Assembly (NCBI GenBank): GCA_030691075.1
Contig: JAUYFI010000092.1
Span: 1 to 38,230, forward strand
Reading direction: 5' to 3'
DNA: 38,230 nt
From: Sulfurisoma sp.
Lineage (GTDB): Bacteria > Pseudomonadota > Gammaproteobacteria > Burkholderiales > Rhodocyclaceae
How positions within the stretch are numbered: position 1 is the stretch's first letter; each line of letters opens with the position of its first letter. Positions 13,167-21,078 of the stretch are shown piece by piece. The position numbers were made by a program, and so were the translations under genes. Under the pieces are notes generated by a model. It saw only the letters and a list, made by a program, of their open reading frames with translations. It had not been told where the DNA came from and did not search any database.

Positions 13167-13265
13167 TCAGCGGGATAACTTGAGCCTGGCCATGCGCTTG
13201 GACGAGGCATGGGCTTCCTTGAGCAACATGTCCCAGTCTTCGGGCGGGTGCCCGCCGTCGAGCAT
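13167..13265 (-). CDS. Very small possible gene or gene tail
   Basis: A 32-codon frame (MLDGGHPPEDWDMLLKEAHA..., ending ..KRMARLKLSR) with coding-like codon use. It lies 10 nt beyond the end of the decayed higA on the same strand. It could be the tail of a longer lost gene. No family is recognised. Confidence 0.25.
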   Translation of the reverse strand: MLDGGHPPEDWDMLLKEAHASSKRMARLKLSR

Positions 13266-13275
13266 CTAATTTTGT

Positions 13276-13538
13276 TCAGCATATCACCCGCATGGGTTCA
13301 GCTTCTTCGGTGTCGTAATCGGCCTGCAAACCAAGCCAGAAGCCGGGTGTAGTACCGAGTGCGCGCGACAGCCTCAGGGCGGTGTCGGCGGTGATCGAGC
13401 GACATCCCGCGCAATCTCGCCGATGCGGATCGGTTGCACACCGATCGTCTTGGCCAGTTTGTACTGGCTGATGCCCAGCGGTTCAAGGAACTCTTCCTTG
13501 AGTACTTCTCCCGGGTGAATATTCGGCAGTTTGTTCAT
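13276..13538 (-). pseudogene. HigA-type antitoxin, frameshifted
   Basis: The helix-turn-helix antitoxin starts MNKLPNIHPGEVLKEEFLEP and LGISQYKLAKTIGVQP. It loses its frame after RIGEIAR, then resumes as ..RSITADTALRLSRALGTTPG and FWLGLQADYDTEEA. One base is missing near 13407 (plus coordinates). The two halves match the XRE-type HigA layout of about 87 residues. The broken HigB remnant lies just upstream on the same strand (higB-higA order), confirming the pair. Confidence 0.75.
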
Positions 13539-13547
13539 GTCGGTTCC

Positions 13548-13622
13548 TTAGTGATCGTCGCAAATCTATACGCGTTCGGCATGGCCGTCGCGCTCCAGAT
13601 AAAGCAGACGCGCCATTGATCA
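13548..13622 (-). pseudogene. 3' remnant of a HigB-type toxin
   Basis: Only the C-terminal part is left: RVNDQWRVCFIW, then after a frame change ERDGHAERV, an in-frame stop and ICDDH. HigB toxins end in N-D-Q-W-R-(V/I)-x-F...D-Y-H. The 5' part is missing; the sequence switches at about 13622-13628 to an unrelated methylase fragment on the other strand. Confidence 0.6.
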
Positions 13623-13627
13623 TTGAC

Positions 13628-13858
13628 ACGATGGCGGCCTGATGATCGTGTTCAGCGACTGGCGCCAGATCCCCGTTACCACCGACGCCATGCAAGCCGC
13701 CGGCGTTACCTGGCGCGGCATCGCGGTCTGGGACAAGACCGGCGGCGCCCGCCCCTACAAGGGCGGCTTCCGCAGCCAGGCCGAGTACATCGTCTGGGGC
13801 AGCAAGGGGCCGCTCAAGGGTGAGCGTTACTCGCCTGGCGTCTTCCGGGTCAATCCCC
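13628..13858 (+). pseudogene. Internal fragment of a phage-type DNA methyltransferase
   Basis: The frame GGLMIVFSDWRQIPVTTDAM continues with WRGIAVWDKTGGARPYKGGF and RSQAEYIVWGSKGP, then PGVFR. This is the central part of site-specific DNA methyltransferases found in prophages. The catalytic N-terminal and target-recognition C-terminal parts are gone. It joins the higB remnant on the left and a DUF3489 remnant on the right. Confidence 0.7.
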
Positions 13859-14324
13859 GTTCTCAAAGCAGCTTCCTCCCGTCCGGATGGAAATATCGAA
13901 CCACTGCCGGTTAACCTACGCGGCGGTGCCAAAACCGCCGTCATCGATGGGCTGCTTACCCGCGACCTGATCACCAAGTTTCAACACCCCGACCACGTCG
14001 AGTACTACTTGACCGATGCCGCCTACGCTGCCGTTTGGACGCAAACGCAAAGTGCCTGCGCCTGTCACCCCGGACCCAGAGATCGAGGCCGTCGTGTCGG
14101 CCGCAGAGGCCAGTTGGGCGCAAGATAAACGTCAGGTGACCAAACCCCGCACCCGCGAGAACAGCAAGCAGGCCGCAGTCATCCAGATGCTGCAACGCCC
14201 CGATGGCACGACGATTCAGCAGATCATGGAATCCACAGGCTGGCAGGCGCACACGGTACGCGGCACGTTCGCCGAATCGCCATTCTATCCACCAAAAAAA
14301 AGGGCGCCCGAAGGCGCCCGCTGA
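13859..14324 (+). pseudogene. DUF3489-family remnant, frameshifted and truncated
   Basis: In one frame: LKAASSRPDGNIEPLPVNLR, GLLTRDLI and YLTDAAYAAV. In another, from about 14036: RKRKVPAPVTPDPEIEAVV, then SKQAAVIQMLQRPDGTTIQQ and IMESTGWQAHTVRGTF. DUF3489 proteins have this layout, ending in a winged-helix-like G-W-Q-x-H-T-V-R-G motif. The usual C-terminus after RGTF is replaced by sequence that runs into the terminator of glnK-amtB. Both ends and the frame are damaged. Confidence 0.65.
14294..14319 (-). terminator. Rho-independent terminator of glnK-amtB
   Basis: On the minus strand: GGGCGCC-TTCG-GGCGCCC followed by eight T. The UUCG tetraloop and perfect stem make it strong. It lies 40 nt after the amtB stop. 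Confidence 0.85.
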
Positions 14325-14358
14325 CCGTCCCCCCCGCCGACAGGCGGGGCCAAGGAGA

Positions 14359-15888
14359 TCAATGATGGTAGGCCGATTCGCCGTGGGACACGATATCCAG
14401 CCCCTCGCGCTCCTCGTCTTCCGCCACGCGCAGGCCGACGAAGATATCGACGGTCTTGTAGGCGACGAAGGCGACGACGCCGGACCAGACGAGGGTCACG
14501 CCCACGGCCGTGGCCTGGATCATGACCTGGCCCATGATGTCGTAGTTGTCGGCGACCTTGTTGGCAACGTAGTCGTAGATGCCGGAGCCGCCGAGCGACG
14601 GTGCGGCGAAGACGCCTGTCAGCAACGCGCCGAGGATGCCGCCGACGCCATGCACGCCGAACACATCGAGCGAGTCATCGGCGCCGAGCAGCTTCTTGAG
14701 GCCATTGACGCCCCAGAGGCAGATCACGCCGGCAAGCAGGCCCATCACCAGCGCGCCGACCACGCCGACGAAACCGGCAGCGGGTGTGATCGCAACCAGA
14801 CCGGCGACCGCACCGGAAGCCGCGCCGAGCATCGAGGGCTTGCCCTTGATCAGCCATTCCGCCACCATCCAGGACATCGCCGCGGCGGCCGTGGCCAGCC
14901 AGGTGTTGACGAAGGCGAGTGCCGCGACGCCGTTGGCTTCGAGGGCGGAGCCGGCGTTAAAGCCGAACCAGCCGAACCACAGCAGCGAGGCGCCGATCAT
15001 GGTGAAGGTGAGGCTGTGCGGCGCCATCGAGTCCTTGCCGTAGCCGACGCGTTTGCCTACCATGAAGGCGCCGATCAGGCCCGCCACCGCGGCGTTGATG
15101 TGCACCACCGTGCCGCCGGCGAAGTCGAGCGCGCCCTTCTGGAACAGGTAGCCCGCCGTGGCGCCGAGTTTCTCGGCCGCTTCGGCCGACACATAGCCGT
15201 CCGGACCGGCCCAGTACCACACCATGTGCGTCATCGGCAGATAGCTGAAGGTGAACCACAGCACGGTGAACAGCAGCACTGCGGAGAACTTGATGCGCTC
15301 GGCGAAGGCGCCGACGATCAGGCCGCAGGTGATGGCCGCGAAGGCGCCCTGGAAGGCGACGTAGATGAGCTCGGAGATCACCACGCCCTTGGAGAAGGTG
15401 GCGGCGACCGAGTCCGGCGTGATGCCCTTGAGGAACAGTTTGTCGAGGCTGCCGAAGAAGGCGTTGCCCTCGGTGAAGGCGACGCTGTAGCCATAGACGG
15501 CCCACAGCAGACTGACCACCGAGAAGACGACGAACACCTGCATCAGCACCGACAGCATGTTCTTGCTGCGCACCAGGCCGCCGTAGAACAGCGCGAGGCC
15601 GGGGATGCTCATCAGTATGACGAAGGCCGTGGCGACGAGGATCCAGGCGTTGTCGCCCCTGTTGGGCACGGGGGTCGCGGTCGCCGAAGCGGCGGCGGCT
15701 GGAGCCGGCGCACTGGTAGCCGCAGGCGCCACGGCCGGCTTGGCCTCGGCGGCCATGCCGGCCATTCCGCTCATGCCGGCGGGCGCGACAGCCTGCGCCA
15801 TCAGCATGGGCGAGGCAGGTTCGGCATTGGCCACCCCGCCGAAGCCGAGGCTTGCTGCCGCAAGAAGGATTCCTAGCAATTTTTTCAT
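14359..15888 (-). CDS. amtB: Ammonium transporter AmtB
   Basis: A 509-residue inner-membrane ammonium channel. A signal peptide (MKKLLGILLAAASLGFGGVA) and an Ala/Pro-rich periplasmic stretch precede eleven membrane helices starting at about residue 80 (NAWILVATAFVILMSIPGLA, LFYGGLVRSKN). The pore histidines are visible in PMTHMVWYWAG and DVFGVHGVGG. The Ala/Pro extension makes it longer than the E. coli protein but is usual in betaproteobacteria. A good AGGAG precedes the ATG. It is transcribed behind glnK, whose product plugs the channel when nitrogen is plentiful. Confidence 0.96.
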   Translation of the reverse strand: MKKLLGILLAAASLGFGGVANAEPASPMLMAQAVAPAGMSGMAGMAAEAKPAVAPAATSAPAPAAAASATATPVPNRGDNAWILVATAFVILMSIPGLALFYGGLVRSKNMLSVLMQVFVVFSVVSLLWAVYGYSVAFTEGNAFFGSLDKLFLKGITPDSVAATFSKGVVISELIYVAFQGAFAAITCGLIVGAFAERIKFSAVLLFTVLWFTFSYLPMTHMVWYWAGPDGYVSAEAAEKLGATAGYLFQKGALDFAGGTVVHINAAVAGLIGAFMVGKRVGYGKDSMAPHSLTFTMIGASLLWFGWFGFNAGSALEANGVAALAFVNTWLATAAAAMSWMVAEWLIKGKPSMLGAASGAVAGLVAITPAAGFVGVVGALVMGLLAGVICLWGVNGLKKLLGADDSLDVFGVHGVGGILGALLTGVFAAPSLGGSGIYDYVANKVADNYDIMGQVMIQATAVGVTLVWSGVVAFVAYKTVDIFVGLRVAEDEEREGLDIVSHGESAYHH

Positions 15889-15912
15889 AATGGTTCTCCT
15901 GGCAGTCTCAAA

Positions 15913-16260
<348 letters not shown>

Positions 16261-16320
16261 TTATTGGCTGGGGTCATTCAAGTGGGCGCCCCTTGGGCGT
16301 TCCGTTACGCGATCCTTATC

Positions 16321-16335
16321 GCACGGAGCGTGCCA
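16321..16335 (-). promoter_or_regulatory. Sigma-54 promoter of glnK-amtB
   Basis: Minus strand TGGCAC-GCTCC-GTGC matches the -24/-12 consensus TGGCAC-N5-TTGC at all but one base, with GG and GC ten bases apart as required. It lies about 70 nt before the glnK start. Confidence 0.8.
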
Positions 16336-16396
16336 GCATGAAAAGCACTGAAAAACCATGCGGTTGCGATTTCTTGTGCGGCGTGCCCGCGAGGCG

Positions 16397-16412
16397 GCGC
16401 ACTAATTTGCGC
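16397..16412. promoter_or_regulatory. Second NtrC-like site
   Basis: GCGCACTAATTTGCGC is a weaker palindrome of the same kind as the one at 16429, offset by 32 bp (three helical turns), which suits cooperative NtrC binding. Confidence 0.5.
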
Positions 16413-16428
16413 CTACCCGGCGGCCATT

Positions 16429-16444
16429 TGCACCAACGTGGTGC
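16429..16444. promoter_or_regulatory. NtrC-binding site upstream of glnK
   Basis: TGCACCAACGTGGTGC is a perfect match to the palindrome TGCACC-N4-GGTGC(A) bound by NtrC. It lies about 95 bp upstream of the sigma-54 promoter, the usual enhancer distance. Confidence 0.75.
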
Positions 16445-16450
16445 GATGTC

Positions 16451-16477
16451 TTGGAGGCCGAGCCCGCATGCTAGACT
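16451..16477 (+). promoter_or_regulatory. Probable sigma-70 promoter of ubiK-yifB
   Basis: TTGGAG at 16451-16456 and an extended -10 TGCTAGACT (TAGACT at 16472-16477) lie 29 nt before the ubiK ATG. Spacing is 15 bp, slightly short. Confidence 0.4.
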
Positions 16478-16505
16478 TTGACCAATTCACCGCTACCCAA
16501 ACGCC

Positions 16506-16751
16506 ATGCTCGATCCCAAAACCCTCGAAGAATTCAGCGCCCGGTTTTCGGCCCTGATCAAAGCCACGCCGGCGGGCGACATCGAAAAGAACGTCAAGGC
16601 TTTCCTCGCCAGCGGCCTCGGCCGGCTTAACCTGGTGACCCGCGAGGAATTCGACGTGCAGCGCGAGGTGCTGGCCGAGACGCGGCGCAAGCTGTCCGCG
16701 CTCGAAGCGCGCGTCGGCGAGCTCGAAGCCAAGCTCGGGCAGCGCGGCTAG
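16506..16751 (+). CDS. ubiK: Ubiquinone biosynthesis accessory factor UbiK
   Basis: An 81-residue BMFP-domain protein (YqiC/DUF526). The amphipathic N-terminus MLDPKTLEEFSARFSALI is followed by DIEKNVKAFLASGLGRLNLV, TREEFDVQREVLAETRRKL and a C-terminal coiled coil ending EARVGELEAKLG. UbiK helps the aerobic ubiquinone-making complex with UbiJ and binds lipid. The gene lies between glnK and yifB, a common betaproteobacterial arrangement; the yifB start follows its stop by 3 nt. Confidence 0.93.
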   Translation: MLDPKTLEEFSARFSALIKATPAGDIEKNVKAFLASGLGRLNLVTREEFDVQREVLAETRRKLSALEARVGELEAKLGQRG

Positions 16752-16754
16752 GTT

Positions 16755-18263
16755 ATGTCCCTGGCCGTCCTGCGCAGCCGCGCGCTCGCAGGCATGGCGG
16801 CGCCGGAAGTCACGGTCGAGGTGCATCTCGCCGCCGGCCTCCCCTCCTTCACTTTGGTCGGCCTGCCCGACACCGAGGTCAAGGAAGCGCGCGAGCGCGT
16901 CCGCGCCGCCATCCAGAACGCCCATTTCGAATTCCCGGCGCGGCGCATCACCGTCAATCTCGCGCCGGCCGACCTGCCCAAGGAATCCGGCCGCTTCGAT
17001 CTGCCGATCGCGCTGGGCATCCTGATCGCCTCGGGGCAGGTCAAGGCTCCGGCGCTCGACCGTCACGAATTCGCCGGCGAACTCTCGCTCTCGGGCGAGT
17101 TGCGGCCGATCCGCGGCGCGCTGGCCATGTGCGTCGCCGCCGCCGGCAGCGGCCGCAGCTTCGTGCTGCCGAAGGAGAGCGCCGCCGAAGCCGCGCTGAT
17201 CGATGACCTCGCCGTGCTGCCGGCCGGCTCGCTGCTCGAGGTCTGCGCGCATCTGGGCGGGCAGGCGCCGCTGCAGGAAATCGCCGTCCCGCCAGCGCCG
17301 TCCCAAGGGATACCGCCTCGCATAACTTTTTCAACCTATCCCGACCTCGCCGAAGTGAAAGGCCAGACCCAGGCCAAGCGTGCGCTCGAAGTCGCCGCCG
17401 CCGGCGGCCATTCGCTGCTGATGAGCGGCCCGCCGGGCAGCGGCAAGTCGATGCTGGCAAGCCGCCTGCCCGGCATCCTGCCGCCGATGACGCGCGACGA
17501 GGCGCTGGCCAGCGCGGCGGTGCAGTCGCTGGCCGGAATCTTCGACACGAAGCGCTGGGCGCGACGGCCCTTCCGTTCGCCGCATCACTCGGCCTCCGCC
17601 CCGGCGCTCGTCGGTGGCGGCAGCGTGCCGCGCCCCGGCGAGATATCCCTTGCGCATCACGGGGTGCTCTTTCTCGACGAACTGCCGGAGTTCGCGCGCA
17701 GCGTGCTCGAAGCGTTGCGCGAGCCGCTCGAAACCGGCCACATCCACGTCGCCCGCGCCGCCCGCCGAGCCGAGTTTCCGGCGCGCTTCCAGCTTGTCGC
17801 GGCGATGAACCCCTGCCCCTGCGGCCATCTCGGCGAGGCGCGCTGTCGCTGCACGCCGGATCAGGTGGCGAAATACCGGAGCAAGCTTTCCGGCCCCTTC
17901 CTCGACCGCATCGACCTGATGATCGAAGTGCCGGCGGTGGCCGAAGCGGAACTATCCGCGCGCGGCGACGGCGAAGCGTCGAACGTCGTGCGCGGGCGCG
18001 TCGCCGCGGCGCGCGAGCGGCAGATCGTTCGCCAGGACAAGCCCAACGCCCTGCTCACGCCCGACGAGATCGACCGCTACTGCCTGCCCGACTGCGCCGG
18101 CGCGCAATTGCTGAAACAGGCGATGGCGCAGCTGAAACTGTCGGCGCGCGGCTACCACCGCGTGCTGAAAGTGGCGCGCACCATCGCCGATCTTGCCGGC
18201 GAGGAGAACATCAAGGGCGCCCACATCGCCGAGGCGATCCACTACCGCAGGGGTTTGGGGTAA
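16755..18263 (+). CDS. comM: YifB/ComM-family AAA+ ATPase (Mg-chelatase-like)
   Basis: A 502-residue protein with an N-terminal Lon-like ChlI domain (MSLAVLRSRALAGMAAPEVT...), Walker A GPPGSGKSMLASRLPG near residue 225, Walker B GVLFLDELPEF near 302, and a cysteine cluster in NPCPCGHLGEARCRC before the C-terminal domain. ComM is a hexameric helicase that aids branch migration during natural transformation. The linker between the ChlI and AAA domains (VPPAPSQGIPPRITF) is encoded by a split form of the dispersed repeat (see 17286-17331). Length is normal. Confidence 0.93.
   Translation: MSLAVLRSRALAGMAAPEVTVEVHLAAGLPSFTLVGLPDTEVKEARERVRAAIQNAHFEFPARRITVNLAPADLPKESGRFDLPIALGILIASGQVKAPALDRHEFAGELSLSGELRPIRGALAMCVAAAGSGRSFVLPKESAAEAALIDDLAVLPAGSLLEVCAHLGGQAPLQEIAVPPAPSQGIPPRITFSTYPDLAEVKGQTQAKRALEVAAAGGHSLLMSGPPGSGKSMLASRLPGILPPMTRDEALASAAVQSLAGIFDTKRWARRPFRSPHHSASAPALVGGGSVPRPGEISLAHHGVLFLDELPEFARSVLEALREPLETGHIHVARAARRAEFPARFQLVAAMNPCPCGHLGEARCRCTPDQVAKYRSKLSGPFLDRIDLMIEVPAVAEAELSARGDGEASNVVRGRVAAARERQIVRQDKPNALLTPDEIDRYCLPDCAGAQLLKQAMAQLKLSARGYHRVLKVARTIADLAGEENIKGAHIAEAIHYRRGLG
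17286..17331 (+). repeat. Long, split form of the dispersed repeat inside yifB
   Basis: GTCCCGCCAGCGCCG (17286-17300) and ACTTTTT (17325-17331) are the two parts of the 20-bp repeat, separated by 24 bp that contain the palindrome TCCCAAGGGA. The element stays in frame and encodes a Pro-rich linker between two domains. Confidence 0.55.
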
Positions 18264-18272
18264 CTCGAGAAG

Positions 18273-19547
18273 CTAGGCCGTTTGCTTGCAGCCGGTTTCC
18301 CGCGCGAACAGCAACGCCAGCAGCACGGCGGCGACGGTGGCGAACAGCAGCGAGAAGCCGGCCTGGTAGGCGGCCGCATCGTAGATGCGCGCGCCGCCGG
18401 CCATGGCGCCGCTCCAGTAACGGTCGAGCATCCAGCCCACCCCGGGCTGCAAGAGCATGCCGCCCATCAGCGGCCCCATGTTGGCGACGCCCGAGGCCGT
18501 GCCCATCAGCCGCGGCGGCACCGATTCCTTGGCCCAGGCGAAGCCGATGATGATGTTGCCGGACGCAAAGCCGGTCACCGCCAGCACCACCACCAGGGCC
18601 CACATGGGCAGCGCCGCATAGATCACCATCGCCCAGCCGAGAGCCGCGACGATGCCGCTGGCAAAGTAGATCGGCTTGCGCCGGCCCAGTCGCGTCGACC
18701 ACGCGCCGAGCAGCGGCCCGCCGCCGCCCCATGCAACGAGCATCACCGAGTTGATCGCGGCGGCGGTCGTGGCATCCAGCCCATGCACCTGCCGCAGCCA
18801 GGGCACGCCCCAGAGACCGGCGAAGGTCAGCACCGCGCCGGAGAAACCCAGCGACACCAGCGCCAGCAGCCAGATGTTGCGGTAGGACAGCACCTCGGCC
18901 AGGCTGGCGAGCACCGGTGCGTGCGCATGCGGCGTACTGCCCTCGCCGTGAAAATGACTGGCGTAACCGCGCTCCGACGGGTCGTCGCGCAGCCACAGCC
19001 AGATCGCCACCGCCAGCAGCGCGGTGAGCACGGCGAACGCAGCCATCACCGGGCGCCAGCCGTGGGCATCGACCAGCAGCCGCAGCGGCACCCCCGCGCC
19101 GACGCCGCCGATCAGACCCATCATCAGCAGCAGGCCCGAGACCAGCGCGAACTGGCGCGGCGCGATCCAGTGCGAGGATAGCTTGAGCATGGAAACGAAG
19201 CCGACCGCGACCGAGGCACCGACCAGCAGCCGCCCGGCGCTGGCCCACGCCAGACTCGGCGACAGCGCGAACAGCAGGCCGCCCACCGCGGCCACCGCCG
19301 CGCCGCTCGCCAGCAGCTTGCGCGGCCCCCAGCGATCGGCCAGCAGGCCCGTCGGAATCTGCATCGCGACATAGGCGTAGAAATAGAAGGCCGAGAGATT
19401 GCCAAGCGCCGCGCCGCCGATGGCGAACTCGGCCATCAGTTGCTCGGTCATCACCGCGGGCGAGACGCGCTGGAAGAAGGCGACGAGATAGAGCAGCGAG
19501 CCGAGGCCCCAGATGGCCCAGGCAAGCCTGGCCGGTGGATGAATCAC
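18273..19547 (-). CDS. Major facilitator superfamily transporter
   Basis: A 424-residue twelve-helix membrane carrier (AWAIWGLGSLLYLVAFFQRV at the N-terminus; loop motif GLLADRWGPRKLLA between helices 2 and 3; a repeat of it, GAWSTRLGRRKPIY, in the second half). It resembles hexuronate/sialate-type or nitrate-type MFS carriers, but the substrate cannot be told. I chose the GTG at 19547, which overlaps the stop of the upstream gene (GTGA); an upstream ATG at 19571 is possible. It converges with yifB, 9 nt apart. Confidence 0.85.
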   Translation of the reverse strand: MIHPPARLAWAIWGLGSLLYLVAFFQRVSPAVMTEQLMAEFAIGGAALGNLSAFYFYAYVAMQIPTGLLADRWGPRKLLASGAAVAAVGGLLFALSPSLAWASAGRLLVGASVAVGFVSMLKLSSHWIAPRQFALVSGLLLMMGLIGGVGAGVPLRLLVDAHGWRPVMAAFAVLTALLAVAIWLWLRDDPSERGYASHFHGEGSTPHAHAPVLASLAEVLSYRNIWLLALVSLGFSGAVLTFAGLWGVPWLRQVHGLDATTAAAINSVMLVAWGGGGPLLGAWSTRLGRRKPIYFASGIVAALGWAMVIYAALPMWALVVVLAVTGFASGNIIIGFAWAKESVPPRLMGTASGVANMGPLMGGMLLQPGVGWMLDRYWSGAMAGGARIYDAAAYQAGFSLLFATVAAVLLALLFARETGCKQTA

Positions 19548-20101
19548 GCCGGAAACCGCGACGCCCACCACAGCCGCGCGCGCAGGCCGAGTTCGGTGGC
19601 ATAGCCCACCACCTGAAAGCGCACGATGCCGCGACTATCAACGATGAAGTGGGTGGGCACACCGCGCACATTCCACTCCTTGGCCAGCCAGCCGGCGCCA
19701 TCGACCAGCGCCGTGAAATTCAGCCCCCGCTCATTCAAGTGCTTGGCCACCGTCGCCGCGTCGCCCGACTGCATGGCGACGGAAAGCGTCGGCCAGTCGC
19801 GCGCCACCGCCGCGATGTTGCCCTCCTCGGCCTTGCACACCGGGCACCACGTCGACCAGAAAACCACCAACACCGGCCGGCCGTTGGCGGCCTTGAGCGT
19901 ATCGGCCAACGAAGTGGCGCGGCCGTCGGTCAGCGTGCCGGCAAGCTGCGGCGCCGGCCCCTCGGGCAGACCGCGTGCCTGCCACCACTGCACGGCGACG
20001 ACGATGGCAACGATGAGCAGGGCTTCGAGCGACCAGCGCTTCCAGCGGGAGGGGTCGCGAAGGGCGGAGAGGAGTCGGGGAAACAGGGGTGGGCGCGACA
20101 T
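19544..20101 (-). CDS. Membrane-anchored thioredoxin-like protein (TlpA/ScsD type)
   Basis: A 185-residue protein: one N-terminal membrane segment (WSLEALLIVAIVVAVQWW), then a redoxin domain with the active site STWCPVCKAEE and the cis-Pro loop RGVPTHFIVD. It resembles suppressor-of-copper-sensitivity ScsD or TlpA proteins, which keep periplasmic cysteines reduced. ATG 20101 (MSRPPLFPRL) is preferred; 20110 is also possible. Longer starts read into the dispersed repeat at 20126-20145, which lies right upstream. It heads a two-gene unit with the MFS gene. Confidence 0.85.
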   Translation of the reverse strand: MSRPPLFPRLLSALRDPSRWKRWSLEALLIVAIVVAVQWWQARGLPEGPAPQLAGTLTDGRATSLADTLKAANGRPVLVVFWSTWCPVCKAEEGNIAAVARDWPTLSVAMQSGDAATVAKHLNERGLNFTALVDGAGWLAKEWNVRGVPTHFIVDSRGIVRFQVVGYATELGLRARLWWASRFPA

Positions 20102-20125
20102 CTCGCGCATGTTAGCCGATGCGCC

Positions 20126-20145
20126 GTCCCGCCAGCGCCGACTTT
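20126..20145 (+). repeat. Dispersed 20-bp repeat, copy 2 (perfect)
   Basis: GTCCCGCCAGCGCCGACTTT, between the thioredoxin-like gene and the ParE toxin gene. Identical to the copy at 32229 and to the reverse complement at 35204. Confidence 0.75.
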
Positions 20146-20239
20146 CTGGCGCCGCCGCGCGCGAAACCATTGCCTCGCACGACACCCGCCCTTTTTGGCA
20201 GGCAAGGGTTTTCGTTCTACGTGAGACAGCAGGCGAGTA

Positions 20240-20548
20240 TCACCATTCCACCGGCGCCGGAGCATAGCCGGCCTCTCGCTGGCTGCGCACGGCAAGAACA
20301 AAAACGGTGTCGACTTCCGCGACGTAACGGTACAAGGCCACATAACCGTGCGAGCGACGCCCGATCACCAGTTCCCGCTTGCCGTTATTCGCGGGGCGAC
20401 CGATCATGGGGTTGAACTCCAGCACGTTGAGCGCCTCGATGATCTCCCGAATGCGCAATGCCGGGTTCTCGACCCGATATTGGGCAAGGTGGTCGAGGAT
20501 GCGATCAAAATCATCGCCTACCTCCGCCGCCAATTCGATACGTGACAT
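20240..20548 (-). CDS. ParE/RelE-family toxin
   Basis: A 102-residue toxin: MSRIELAAEVGDDFDRILDH, then LNVLEFNPMIGRPANNGKRE, LVIGRRSHGYVALYRYVAEV and DTVFVLAVRSQREAGY. These match ParE-like plasmid-stabilisation toxins, where the conserved R and Y..L..R patches act on gyrase or mRNA. It starts just after the antitoxin stop (TGAAAATG). Apparently intact, unlike the module at 7582. Confidence 0.85.
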   Translation of the reverse strand: MSRIELAAEVGDDFDRILDHLAQYRVENPALRIREIIEALNVLEFNPMIGRPANNGKRELVIGRRSHGYVALYRYVAEVDTVFVLAVRSQREAGYAPAPVEW

Positions 20549-20550
20549 TT

Positions 20551-20835
20551 TCAGCGCGCCAGTTTGCGCGCCACCGGGCGCTTTGCCGCTTTGCCGGCAA
20601 GACGCTCCTCCAGATAACCGCGCATTTCCCGCCACGAAATCGTCTTGCCGGAAGCAACGATGCGGGCATGGCGATCCTCGGCAAGCGCATCGAAATCGGC
20701 GCGCAGTTCCTCCTGCGCCGCCTTTTCCGCAATGGCATCGAGAATGAAGCCGTGCGCGGTCGTGCCGGAACGCTTCGCCGCCGCTGCAACGCGGGCTTTC
20801 AGGTCTTCCGGCAGGCGTATGGTCGTCGTGGACAT
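20551..20835 (-). CDS. CopG/RHH-type antitoxin
   Basis: A 94-residue antitoxin: ribbon-helix-helix start MSTTTIRLPEDLKARVAAAA, KRSGTTAHGFILDAIAEKA, then a C-terminal toxin-wrapping part (..WREMRGYLEERLAGKA). A GGAG lies 8 nt before the ATG. Upstream is a palindrome expected to be its operator. Forms an operon with the ParE-type toxin. Confidence 0.87.
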   Translation of the reverse strand: MSTTTIRLPEDLKARVAAAAKRSGTTAHGFILDAIAEKAAQEELRADFDALAEDRHARIVASGKTISWREMRGYLEERLAGKAAKRPVARKLAR

Positions 20836-20867
20836 GGTTGTCTCCAAAGGTTGAAACGCATGCCACT

Positions 20868-20885
20868 GTAGCACATGGGTGCTAC
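20868..20885. promoter_or_regulatory. Operator palindrome of the CopG-ParE operon
   Basis: GTAGCAC-ATGG-GTGCTAC, a perfect 7-bp inverted repeat 33 nt before the antitoxin start. It fits autorepression by a ribbon-helix-helix dimer. Confidence 0.6.
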
Positions 20886-20913
20886 GTCGCGCTTTGCTCT
20901 GCACTTCCTTCGG

Positions 20914-20933
20914 CCGCCGCCAGCGCCGACTTG
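20914..20933 (+). repeat. Dispersed 20-bp repeat, copy 3 (intergenic)
   Basis: CCGCCGCCAGCGCCGACTTG contains the exact 12-bp core. It lies in the gap 20886-21078, where a second similar stretch (GTCGGCGCCGATTTTCG, about 20966-20982) is also seen. The gap holds no convincing gene. Confidence 0.6.
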
Positions 20934-21078
20934 TCGCCTTCCGGCGCATCCGCCCCGACATGGACGTCGGCGCCGATTTTCGGGGATCTGGCCGACCGCG
21001 CGGAAGATGCACGCGGCACGCTAATACGGTGCTTACGCCGCCTCCGCAATATCTGGCGTTTTCTTTGCGCAATTCAGT

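Noticed and set aside
14203-15876. A 557-codon plus-strand frame opposite amtB
   Set aside because: His/Asp/Arg-rich composition typical of an antisense shadow; amtB is certain.
20190-20215. Possible terminator CCCTT...AAGGGTTTT between the ParE and thioredoxin genes
   Set aside because: The stem is only five base pairs and points away from both minus-strand genes, so it is not supported.
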